DNA from: an uncultured Muribaculaceae bacterium
GTDB taxonomy: Bacteria; Bacteroidota; Bacteroidia; Bacteroidales; Muribaculaceae
Direction: 5' to 3'
NCBI GenBank assembly: GCA_934555895.1
Contig: CAKTFH010000008.1
Coordinates: 7,968-71,967, forward strand
Length of the DNA stretch: 64,000 nucleotides
Shown here: piece by piece, positions 8,277 through 16,096 of the stretch
Layout of the letters: the number at the start of each line of letters is the position of its first letter
Numbering within the stretch: the first letter of the stretch is position 1
Made by a program: the position numbers and the translations under genes
The notes under the pieces: model-generated
Told to the model about the DNA's origin: nothing
The model's database searches: none
What the model saw: the letters and a program-made list of their open reading frames with translations, nothing else

Positions 8277-11200
8277 ATGATAAAAAACTTTATGAGAGCA
8301 CTATGGCGCCCCTGCATGGCTCTGGCGCTTTGTGTGACCCTTTCTGCCGCAACAACCGTGGCAGACGCCGTGGCAATGACTGTCGACGGCAACGATCGCG
8401 GAGGCTCGTTCGCACTTGTAGCCCCCGGTAAGACAGCGACTCTGGTTTATGACGCATCCTCCGACGGCGAGGTGGTGGGCGCGGCCGCCGAGATGTTCAG
8501 CGGCGATGTGAAGCTCATCACCGGCACCCCTCTCGCAATTGTCACATCGTGGGATGGCGTGACATTTCCGATAGTGGCCGGTACAGTGGGCAAGTCGGAG
8601 TTTATCGACGGCCTTGCCTCTGCCGGTAAAATCGATGTGTCGGAGGTCTCCGGCAAATGGGAGGCTTTCGGCATTGAGATAGTCGACAATCCTAAAGAGG
8701 GCATAGAGAAGGCCCTTGTGGTTTATGGTGGCACTCCACGTGGCACTGCCTATGGTCTGCTTGAGCTTTCGCGCCTTGCGGGCGTCTCGCCCTGGGTGTG
8801 GTGGGCCGATGTGCTCCCCGAGGAGCGCGACGCCCTCTATGTGAGCGGTGACCGTCTGATTAGCGGCGAGCCTTCGGTGCGCTTCCGCGGTATCTTCATC
8901 AACGACGAGGATTTCTGCTTCCTACCCTGGGCGTCGAAAGGTCTTGATGCCAAATATAACAATATAGGCCCCAACACCTATGCCAAAGTGATGGAACTGC
9001 TGCTGCGTCTCCGCGCCAATGTGTTGTGGCCCGCCATGCATCTGTCGTCTCAGGCTTTCTGGGACAATAAGGACAATCTGCCTGTCGCCAAGAAATACGA
9101 TATAGCCCTCGGCTCGAGCCACTGCGAGCAGATGCTTCGCGACAATGAGTGGGAGTGGCGCCGTTACGACGGTGGCACCGGTACCAACGAAAACTGGAAC
9201 TATGTGACCAACAAGGCCAAAATCCAACGCTACTGGGAAGAGCGCGTGATCGAGAGCAAAGGCTTTTCAGCCATGTACACCCTCGGTATGCGCGGCGTGC
9301 ACGACTGGGGTATCAGCGGCTATCCCTCAACCGAGGACAAGGTGAGGGGCCTCACTGAAATCATCGACTTCCAGCGCTCGCTCATAGAGAAGCATATAGG
9401 CGATCCTACCACGGTGCCTCAGATATTCATCCCCTACAAAGAGGTGCTCGATGCTTACAACGCCGGTCTGAAAGTTCCCGAGGATGTGATTCTCACATGG
9501 GTCGACGATAACCACGGCTACATACGCCAGCTTCCCACCACATCGGAGCAGAAGCGCAGCGGCGGCCACGGCATCTACTATCATCTGAGCTACTGGGGCA
9601 CTCCGGCCGACTATCTGTGGATATCGTCCAACTCGCCGTCGCTCTGCAGCTTCGAGCTTGTGAAAGCTTATCAGAACGGTGTGAAGGACCTTTGGGTAAT
9701 TAACGTGGGTGACATAAAGCCCGCCGAAGAGGAATTGGAATTTTGCATGGACCTCGCCTGGGATATAGAAAGCTGGCAGCCTGAGAGCGCCTACGGCTAC
9801 AGCAGTCACTGGGCAGGGAAGACATTCGGCGATGATGTGGCCGAGGAGATCGGTGACATCAAACTCGAATATTACGCACTGGCCGCTGCCGCCAAACCCG
9901 AGCACCTTGGCATTGTGGAATTCACTAACAGGGAGATGGATGAGCGTCTGGAGCGTTACCGCGCTCTTGTTGATAGAGTAGAGGCTGTGAAAGGTCGTGT
10001 GCCCGGAAGGCTCCATGATGCGTTCTTTGAGATGATTGAGTATCCGGTGAAGGGTGCTTGCTACATGAACGAGAAAATCTTCCTCGCCAAGAAGAGCGTG
10101 GAGGAGGCTTCGCTCGGTCATCGCGAAGAGGCACTGGCTTACGCTGCCGACGCACGTAAGGCCTACCGCATGATTACTCAGATTACCGATAAATACAACA
10201 ATGAGATAGCCTCAGGCAAATGGAAAGGCATGATGAACTACAAGCCCCGCGAACAGGGTGTGTTCTTCATGCCAGAAACCGCTACACTGTCGAGCATCTC
10301 GCCCTTTGCGCTCCCGATGGATGCCGAAGACGAGCTGGTGCATGTGGCCGCAACCGACTACAAGGCGTCGAGCGGTTCCATCAAGGAGCTTAAAGGACTT
10401 GGTATAAGCGGCTCGAGTGTGGCCGTATGGCCAATGGACCTCAAGAGCTATGGCAACCGTGAAGCTCAGAGCGCTCCCTACGTGGAGTATGCGGTGCCCG
10501 TCATCAAAGGAGAGAACACCATCGAGGTGCGTGCCCTTCCGTCATTCCCGCTCCACAATGGCGGTAACTTTAGAGTCGGCGTGACAGTCAATGGCGGCAA
10601 GATGGAATATATTTCGCTTAAGACTGTGGCAACAGAGGGCAAGTGGAACACCACTGTGGCCCGCGGCTACAACGATGCCACTGTGAAATATACCGCCGAG
10701 GCCGATGGCGAGGCCGATGTGAGAGTCTACTTGCTCAATCCAGCCATAGCCATCAGTGAAATCTGCAACCGTCATGTGGCCGCCGAAGATCCCGGTAATG
10801 CTACTGATGCACTGCTTGTGAATCCGGATTTCGAGCTTGGCGTGGACGGAAAACCGAACGAGAGCGGCATATCGCGCGGTGTGCCTTACGGATGGAAATT
10901 CTCCACTACGGTAAGCGGTAACTCATACGGCATAAATCAGGATGCCAAGAACTATCACGGTAAAAACGTTTGCTGGGTGAACGCAAGTCCGCTCCCCTCG
11001 GCATTCGAGATGTCGCAGACTGTAGCCGCCGACAAGCTCACTCCCGGATATTATCTGGTGCGCTGTATGCTTTGGGTGGAGAACAGCAAGAAAGGCACAT
11101 GCCGCCTGTTCGCCAACAACAATGTGCAGTATTACGGTTTCGCCGACGACTATGCCAAGATACTCACTCCCGGCGAAGAGAATACATATGCGGGCTACAC

Positions 11201-12161
11201 CGGCGGCGATGTGGGCAACATCCAGCTCAAGGAGATGGCCGTCGTGGTCTATGTGAAGGAAGGCGAGGATCTCACCCTCGGTATCCGCACCGGTAACAAG
11301 CGCAAGGACGGTTCGTCGGCCACCGACAACACCGGATGGTTCAAGGTCGACCATTTCCGCCTCGACCATCTGGAAAGCGCTCCCGTGGCAGCTGATGAAG
11401 ACCTCACGCTCACCGAGCAGGTGATCAAGAACTACGATTTCGAGCTTTATGCAGACAGCAACGGGGGAGTGCACGAGAACATCTCGGGCGAGACACGCCG
11501 CTACACCCCCTACGGCTGGGAGATAAATGCCGAGTTTCCAGGCACCTCCTACGGCATCAACAACGACATGCGTAACATGCACGGACGCAACGGCTGCTGG
11601 TTCCTGCCCAAGGAGGGCAACATGCCCGAAGGTTTCGAACTGTTTCAGGAGATTCCCGGCGGCACACTTCCCGCCGGCCGCTATGAGCTCCGCTGTAAAC
11701 TGTGGGCCCAGGACGGCTTCCTGGGCACTCTGCGTCTGTTTGCCAACAACAACGTGCAGTATTACGGCATGGACATAGACTACGACCGCAATCTCGTCCC
11801 CGGTGAAAATGTTTCCTACGCAGGCTATGTGGGAGGTCAGGACGGCGATTTCCTGCTTCAGGACATGTATGTGCAGTTTGACCTCGCCGAGAACGAGCCT
11901 CTGCGTCTGGGCCTCCGCTCGGGGGGCAATCGCGCCGATGGTACAATGGGTGACGAACGTACCGGATGGTTCAAGACCGACTATTTCCGCCTGCATCGCC
12001 TCGAGAATACAGGTGTGGAGGGTGTCGGTGCCGATCGCATTGAGGCCAACGCCCCCATCTACAACCTTCAGGGAATGTGCGTAGGCCACGGCGCTGCCGG
12101 CTATTCGCGCCTGCAGCCCGGCGTATATGTGATGTCGGGCCGCAAATTCCTCAAATATTAA
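8277..12161 (+). CDS. GH115 alpha-glucuronidase with two C-terminal accessory modules
   Basis: A 1294-residue secreted enzyme with a signal peptide (about residues 1-30). The GH115 catalytic core is marked by FRGIFINDEDF (N209-D212), LLRLRANVLWPAMH and VTNKAKIQRYWEERV. The family removes alpha-1,2-linked glucuronic or 4-O-methylglucuronic acid from xylan or arabinogalactan. After about residue 845 come two tandem copies (about 849-1030 and 1044-1243) of a roughly 190-residue module sharing SYGIN, RLFANNNVQYYG and GWFK-D-FR; a third copy ends the next gene. A short tail (IYNLQGMCVG, then GVYVMSGRKFLKY) closes the protein. The module is unnamed to me; carbohydrate binding is a guess. Confidence 0.9.
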   Translation: MIKNFMRALWRPCMALALCVTLSAATTVADAVAMTVDGNDRGGSFALVAPGKTATLVYDASSDGEVVGAAAEMFSGDVKLITGTPLAIVTSWDGVTFPIVAGTVGKSEFIDGLASAGKIDVSEVSGKWEAFGIEIVDNPKEGIEKALVVYGGTPRGTAYGLLELSRLAGVSPWVWWADVLPEERDALYVSGDRLISGEPSVRFRGIFINDEDFCFLPWASKGLDAKYNNIGPNTYAKVMELLLRLRANVLWPAMHLSSQAFWDNKDNLPVAKKYDIALGSSHCEQMLRDNEWEWRRYDGGTGTNENWNYVTNKAKIQRYWEERVIESKGFSAMYTLGMRGVHDWGISGYPSTEDKVRGLTEIIDFQRSLIEKHIGDPTTVPQIFIPYKEVLDAYNAGLKVPEDVILTWVDDNHGYIRQLPTTSEQKRSGGHGIYYHLSYWGTPADYLWISSNSPSLCSFELVKAYQNGVKDLWVINVGDIKPAEEELEFCMDLAWDIESWQPESAYGYSSHWAGKTFGDDVAEEIGDIKLEYYALAAAAKPEHLGIVEFTNREMDERLERYRALVDRVEAVKGRVPGRLHDAFFEMIEYPVKGACYMNEKIFLAKKSVEEASLGHREEALAYAADARKAYRMITQITDKYNNEIASGKWKGMMNYKPREQGVFFMPETATLSSISPFALPMDAEDELVHVAATDYKASSGSIKELKGLGISGSSVAVWPMDLKSYGNREAQSAPYVEYAVPVIKGENTIEVRALPSFPLHNGGNFRVGVTVNGGKMEYISLKTVATEGKWNTTVARGYNDATVKYTAEADGEADVRVYLLNPAIAISEICNRHVAAEDPGNATDALLVNPDFELGVDGKPNESGISRGVPYGWKFSTTVSGNSYGINQDAKNYHGKNVCWVNASPLPSAFEMSQTVAADKLTPGYYLVRCMLWVENSKKGTCRLFANNNVQYYGFADDYAKILTPGEENTYAGYTGGDVGNIQLKEMAVVVYVKEGEDLTLGIRTGNKRKDGSSATDNTGWFKVDHFRLDHLESAPVAADEDLTLTEQVIKNYDFELYADSNGGVHENISGETRRYTPYGWEINAEFPGTSYGINNDMRNMHGRNGCWFLPKEGNMPEGFELFQEIPGGTLPAGRYELRCKLWAQDGFLGTLRLFANNNVQYYGMDIDYDRNLVPGENVSYAGYVGGQDGDFLLQDMYVQFDLAENEPLRLGLRSGGNRADGTMGDERTGWFKTDYFRLHRLENTGVEGVGADRIEANAPIYNLQGMCVGHGAAGYSRLQPGVYVMSGRKFLKY

Positions 12162-12175
12162 GCAATACATGAATC

Positions 12176-12218
12176 AGTGCAAACCGTCGCCTTGTGTCGC
12201 GGCTTGCACTATTTTTTT
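12176..12218 (+). terminator. Terminator-like hairpin immediately before the second GH115 gene
   Basis: AGTGCAA (12176-12182) pairs with TTGCACT (12204-12210), extended inside by CCG/CGG after one mismatch, and is followed directly by ATTTTTTT. The T run ends 6 bp before the ATG at 12224. It could end the first GH115 transcript or act as an attenuator on the second gene, for which no separate promoter is visible. Confidence 0.7.
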
Positions 12219-12223
12219 AGAAA

Positions 12224-15040
12224 ATGAAAAAGATATTTTCAATAGTTACTGCCGCCGTGCTGGCTATAGCGTCTTCGGCTCAAACGGCACAGTCGGTGAT
12301 GAGACTTGAGCCGGAAAAATTTTGTGTGGTAGTGCCTGAGGGAGAATGTGGTCCTGTAAGGCTTGCCGCGGAGGCGTTGTGCCGTGATTTCGGCAAAGTG
12401 ACAGGCTATACTCCCGAGATAGCCGCGGAAGCTCCGGCCGGGGCAGTGGCGCTGATGGTGGTGAACGACGACACGGAGGGCGCGGCTGCCGAGACCGTGG
12501 CTCCCGACCGTCTTGAGGGATTCGAGTCGCACAGCGTGACGGCCGATGCGGCGCGGTCGATGATAGTGATGCATGGCGCCGATATGCGCGGCACCATCTA
12601 TGCCATCTATTCCTTCAGCGAGAAGATTCTCGGTGTGCCTCCCCTATGGTACTGGTGCAACTGGGCTCCGGAGCACCGCGATGTGATAGAGGTGCCTGCC
12701 GATTACAGCTATAGTTGCGGTTCACCTGATGTGAGATACCGCGCGTGGTTTCCTAACGACGAGGACCTCTTCGTGCCCTGGCGCAAGAAAAGCACCGGCA
12801 ACAACGAGATGTGGCTCGAGACCATGCTGCGCCTGAAACTCAACACGGTGGAATATACCGCCACTGTGACCACTTCCGGCACCCTCAACAGCGAGGCGAT
12901 GCTTTACAAAAAGTATGGTCTGGTGCTCACTTCGCACCATATGGTGGCTCTCAACAATAGTTTCGCCAACTGGGAGGCCTACTGGCGAGATGTGCGTCAT
13001 ACCTCGGTGCCGGCGCTCTCGGTCAAAGACTTGAAGAGCCTTAAGGAGTTCTGGCAGTATTCGATCGATGCCGTGAAAGAGAGCGGCGTGGAAAATCTGT
13101 GGCAGATAGCTTTCAGAGGCAAGACCGACCAGCCGTTCTGGTCGGTGTTCACCGATGCTCCCGCTACCGATGCCGAGCGCGGTCGTGTGATAAGCGATAT
13201 GGTGAAAGTGCAGTACGACATGATTTGTGAATCGACCGGAGAGAAGAATCCGTTCGTGCGTATGACATTCTACGACGAGATCTCATCGCTCCTGGCCAAA
13301 GGCTATATCGAGCCGCCGGCCGCATCAAACATGCTCTGGACCTTCGTGGCCGGCCGCCGCGACCATTATCCATACGACGACCTCGTGGCATGGGAGAACA
13401 CGGGCGGTGTGCAGCTCGGCTATTACATGAACCTGCAGTTCTATTCCACCGGCGCGCATCTCGCTCCGGCCGAAGGCCCCTGGAAGATGGAGGCCAACTA
13501 CCGGTATGTGATGGACAAAGGTCCGCTGACATTCAGTGTAGTGAACGCCGGTAACTTGCGTGAATTCCTGATGGAGATGAGTGCAAACGCCGCCATGATG
13601 TGGGACGCCAAGGCTTATGCAACCGATGCTTTCCTGCGTGATTTCTGCGCCCTCTATTTTGGCGAGGAACATGCCGATGAGGCTGTGGAGCTCTACCGAG
13701 ACTTCTATAACTCGTACTGGAACCAGAAGACCCCCGATTTTCCCGGCGGTTTCCCACGGCAGTATATATTCCAGGACCTCAGGCACTCACAGGTGATAAA
13801 GATGATCTACAACACCTGGAACACCTTCAAGGAGAACCCGCTTACCGAAATAGGTTACGAGAGTGTGCCTGGCCGTACATTCCGTATAGAAGGTGACAGC
13901 CAAGTAGATGCCATGCTGGAGGGCCTTGCCCGTGAGGCAGGCGATTTCGAAGATGTGGCCGCACGCTGTGATGCCCTTCGCAAGAAGCTCGATTCCGACA
14001 AGGCGACATTCTTCTACGACCATCTGGGCGCCTATGCCTCGTATATGGCCAATCTGGCGGAAGCGACCTACCGCTTCGTGCATGCCTACAAATATAAGGA
14101 AAGTCGTTACGCCGACCTTATAGCCTCGCTGGCCGCCATGAAAAGTGCCAAGAAGGCGCTCACCGATTCGGAGCACGGGGTGTTCGAAGGATGGTATGAC
14201 ACAGACGATAAGTTTGAGATGGACCGCCGGATAGAGATGATTGCCGCGCTTGTTCCCGACTCGGAAGACCTTACGCTCACAGAGCGTCTGATAAAGAACT
14301 ACGACTTCGAGCTGAACCACGACGGCAAACCTAACCCTTCAGGAATAGTAAGGGGCATACCTTATGGCTGGGAGTCGGAGGGGACTCTCCGTAAGGGCGC
14401 CAATGGCCTTGATTCTTACGGCATCAATCAGGATGCCAAGAATTTCCACGGCAACAATGTGTGTTGGATAAATTCGGTGCCGATGCCCGAGAAATTTTCG
14501 CTCTATCAGACCATACCCGCCTCGGAACTTGAGCCGGGTATCTATCGCATAGCATGCAAGCTTTGGGTAGAGGTAGGTCGAAAAACCAATTGCCGCCTGT
14601 TCGCGAATGACAATGTGCAGTATTTCGGCTATGAGACCGATTACACCAATCTGCTTACTCCCGGAGAAATAAACACCTATGCCGGCTATCCGGGCGGAAA
14701 CACATCCGATATAGTGCTCCGCGACATGGAGGTGGAGGTGAAAGTGGATGCAGGAGAGGACCTGACAATCGGCATAAAAAGCGGCAACCGTATGAACAAC
14801 GGTACCACCGCCACAAACAATGCGGGATGGTTCAAGGTGGATTTTTTCCGCATTCATAAACTCGAAGGTTCGGGAGTGGAAGCTGTTGTGCCCGATGGGT
14901 TGCAGCCCATGAACGGGAGTGATGGAGACACCACCATCTACAACCTTCATGGCCAGTGTGTGGGACACGGCGCCGCCGATTACTCACGCCTGCAGCCCGG
15001 TGTATATGTGATGTCGGGCCGCAAACTGCTCAAACACTGA
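12224..15040 (+). CDS. Second, divergent GH115-family glycoside hydrolase
   Basis: A 938-residue secreted protein with a signal peptide (about residues 1-19). It follows the GH115 layout but is divergent: RAWFPNDEDLFVPW (N178-D181) replaces the RGIFINDED block of the neighbour, and TPDFPGGFPRQYIFQDLRHSQ lies near residue 505. It carries one copy of the 190-residue accessory module (about 683-886) and ends with nearly the same tail as its neighbour (IYNLHGQCVGHGAADYSRL). The shared tail and module suggest duplication or domain exchange. A role on a different uronic-acid side chain is inferred, not shown. The hairpin in front may limit its expression. Confidence 0.82.
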   Translation: MKKIFSIVTAAVLAIASSAQTAQSVMRLEPEKFCVVVPEGECGPVRLAAEALCRDFGKVTGYTPEIAAEAPAGAVALMVVNDDTEGAAAETVAPDRLEGFESHSVTADAARSMIVMHGADMRGTIYAIYSFSEKILGVPPLWYWCNWAPEHRDVIEVPADYSYSCGSPDVRYRAWFPNDEDLFVPWRKKSTGNNEMWLETMLRLKLNTVEYTATVTTSGTLNSEAMLYKKYGLVLTSHHMVALNNSFANWEAYWRDVRHTSVPALSVKDLKSLKEFWQYSIDAVKESGVENLWQIAFRGKTDQPFWSVFTDAPATDAERGRVISDMVKVQYDMICESTGEKNPFVRMTFYDEISSLLAKGYIEPPAASNMLWTFVAGRRDHYPYDDLVAWENTGGVQLGYYMNLQFYSTGAHLAPAEGPWKMEANYRYVMDKGPLTFSVVNAGNLREFLMEMSANAAMMWDAKAYATDAFLRDFCALYFGEEHADEAVELYRDFYNSYWNQKTPDFPGGFPRQYIFQDLRHSQVIKMIYNTWNTFKENPLTEIGYESVPGRTFRIEGDSQVDAMLEGLAREAGDFEDVAARCDALRKKLDSDKATFFYDHLGAYASYMANLAEATYRFVHAYKYKESRYADLIASLAAMKSAKKALTDSEHGVFEGWYDTDDKFEMDRRIEMIAALVPDSEDLTLTERLIKNYDFELNHDGKPNPSGIVRGIPYGWESEGTLRKGANGLDSYGINQDAKNFHGNNVCWINSVPMPEKFSLYQTIPASELEPGIYRIACKLWVEVGRKTNCRLFANDNVQYFGYETDYTNLLTPGEINTYAGYPGGNTSDIVLRDMEVEVKVDAGEDLTIGIKSGNRMNNGTTATNNAGWFKVDFFRIHKLEGSGVEAVVPDGLQPMNGSDGDTTIYNLHGQCVGHGAADYSRLQPGVYVMSGRKLLKH

Positions 15041-15103
15041 TATTGCTAAATCTTCATGCAGACAGTAGTTTAGGAAAATTCTGAAATTTTTTTCAAAAAA
15101 AAT

Positions 15104-15145
15104 CATCCGTGCCACGAACCTTTTCTGTGGCACGGATGTTTTATT
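15104..15145 (+). terminator. Intrinsic terminator after the GH115 pair
   Basis: A perfect 12-bp stem, CATCCGTGCCAC (15104-15115) with GTGGCACGGATG (15127-15138), is followed by TTTTATTT. It is the first of two terminator-like hairpins here; the second is inside the repeated element that follows. Confidence 0.85.
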
Positions 15146-15154
15146 TACAGAATG

Positions 15155-15246
15155 GCAAAAATGCTTTTTCCATTGCAAGAAATGTGATAATGATTGGTTT
15201 ATTATTTAACGAGAAATGACCGTGATGGCCCTTTCTCGTTTTTTCG
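15155..15246 (+). repeat. 90-bp intergenic element, copy 2
   Basis: This is the second copy of the element at 8055-8146. Its terminator stem is a perfect 9 bp, AACGAGAAA with TTTCTCGTT, followed by a T run. The differences from copy 1 inside the stem turn G:U pairs into A:T pairs and so keep the structure, which suggests selection on the RNA. Confidence 0.85.
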
Positions 15247-15540
15247 TTTGACTTTGACGAATGACATTCCTCCGAATTGTGGCGTGAGTCTTATCAGATT
15301 ATAGATTCAATTGCCCCGCCGTGTTAAAAAGTGACCTATGGGTCAAAAAAATATGCGATGATGAAAATAAACCATAAAATTGTTGTACATTTGTGGCATG
15401 AGTGAGAGTTGCTCTGATGCCCATGAGGCAATATGTATTGAAATAGTTGGAAATGGGTAGAAGCGTGTTTAAAAGCTGTTTTTGGTCTTTTTTACACAAT
15501 TTTTCTAATTAAAAATACAAATTTCCTCATGCGTTGACGA

Positions 15541-15594
15541 GCGAACAGCGTATATTTGCGCTGTGAATCGAACGAACGGCGCATATTGCGCCAC
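15541..15594 (+). promoter_or_regulatory. -7 box inside duplicated operator-like inverted repeats
   Basis: TATATTTG (15551-15558) matches the -7 consensus and sits inside an inverted repeat, ACAGCG (15545-15550) with CGCTGT (15559-15564). A second inverted repeat, GGCGCA-TAT-TGCGCC (15578-15592), follows. The two are imperfect direct repeats of CGAAC-GCG-ATA-TTGCGC. A -33 element at 19-20 bp is not evident. The layout suggests a promoter with two tandem operator sites. Confidence 0.45.
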
Positions 15595-15598
15595 CTTA

Positions 15599-16096
15599 AA
15601 TCCGAGCCACGCAATCAAAAAAGTTAGCCTTGATGAACCATAGTCTTATCCCATCGCTTGCCGTCCCGGTTTCTCCGGGGAGTTTCCTTGACGAAGCTGC
15701 AACCGGCGCCATTCCTACGGGTTTTCAATATTAACATATATATGTAGCATGGCGCGTCTCCACTCCTTCGGAGTATGGGAGACGGCCACCCCGCCGCGGA
15801 TGAAGCATGGGTATCGCTGCCCCTCCTACTTGAACAATGGTTCTGGCGGCACCACAGAGGTGGTGCTTGAAAGGATAAATTTTGCAAACGCTATAGTCAA
15901 AAGCTCTCTTGAACGATATGAAATCGCGATAGAGAGCTTTGAAGGCGAGCCGCACATTGTGCGATGTACCCCTCTTCCCTCCCGTGGAAGCGAACCTCTC
16001 TAACGGCTGTCGGCAACGCGGCCGGTCATTATCAACCATGGAACTAACTTGACTGAGTTAACCTTTTAATAATTTATTCATCTTTAACTTTAAAAC
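15599..16096 (+). other. Hairpin-rich non-coding stretch; candidate structured RNA or leader
   Basis: About 500 bp with no recognised gene. It contains several perfect stems in one orientation: CCCGG/CCGGG (15665-15679); CGTCTCC/GGAGACG (15755-15784) enclosing ACTCC/GGAGT; GCACCAC/GTGGTGC with a 4-nt loop (15849-15866); AAAGCTCTC/GAGAGCTTT (15900-15940) enclosing CGAT/ATCG; and CGCAC/GTGCG (15951-15963). Reading frames at 15749-16003 (plus) and 15731-16039 (minus) overlap it but resemble no family I know. With the upstream -7 box it could be a small RNA or the long leader of the next gene. No riboswitch class was recognised. Confidence 0.4.

Noticed and set aside
15731..16039. Overlapping plus (84-residue) and minus (102-residue) reading frames in the hairpin-rich stretch
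   Set aside because: Neither matches a family I know, and the many perfect stems explain the sequence better as RNA. Kept as non-coding, but not excluded.
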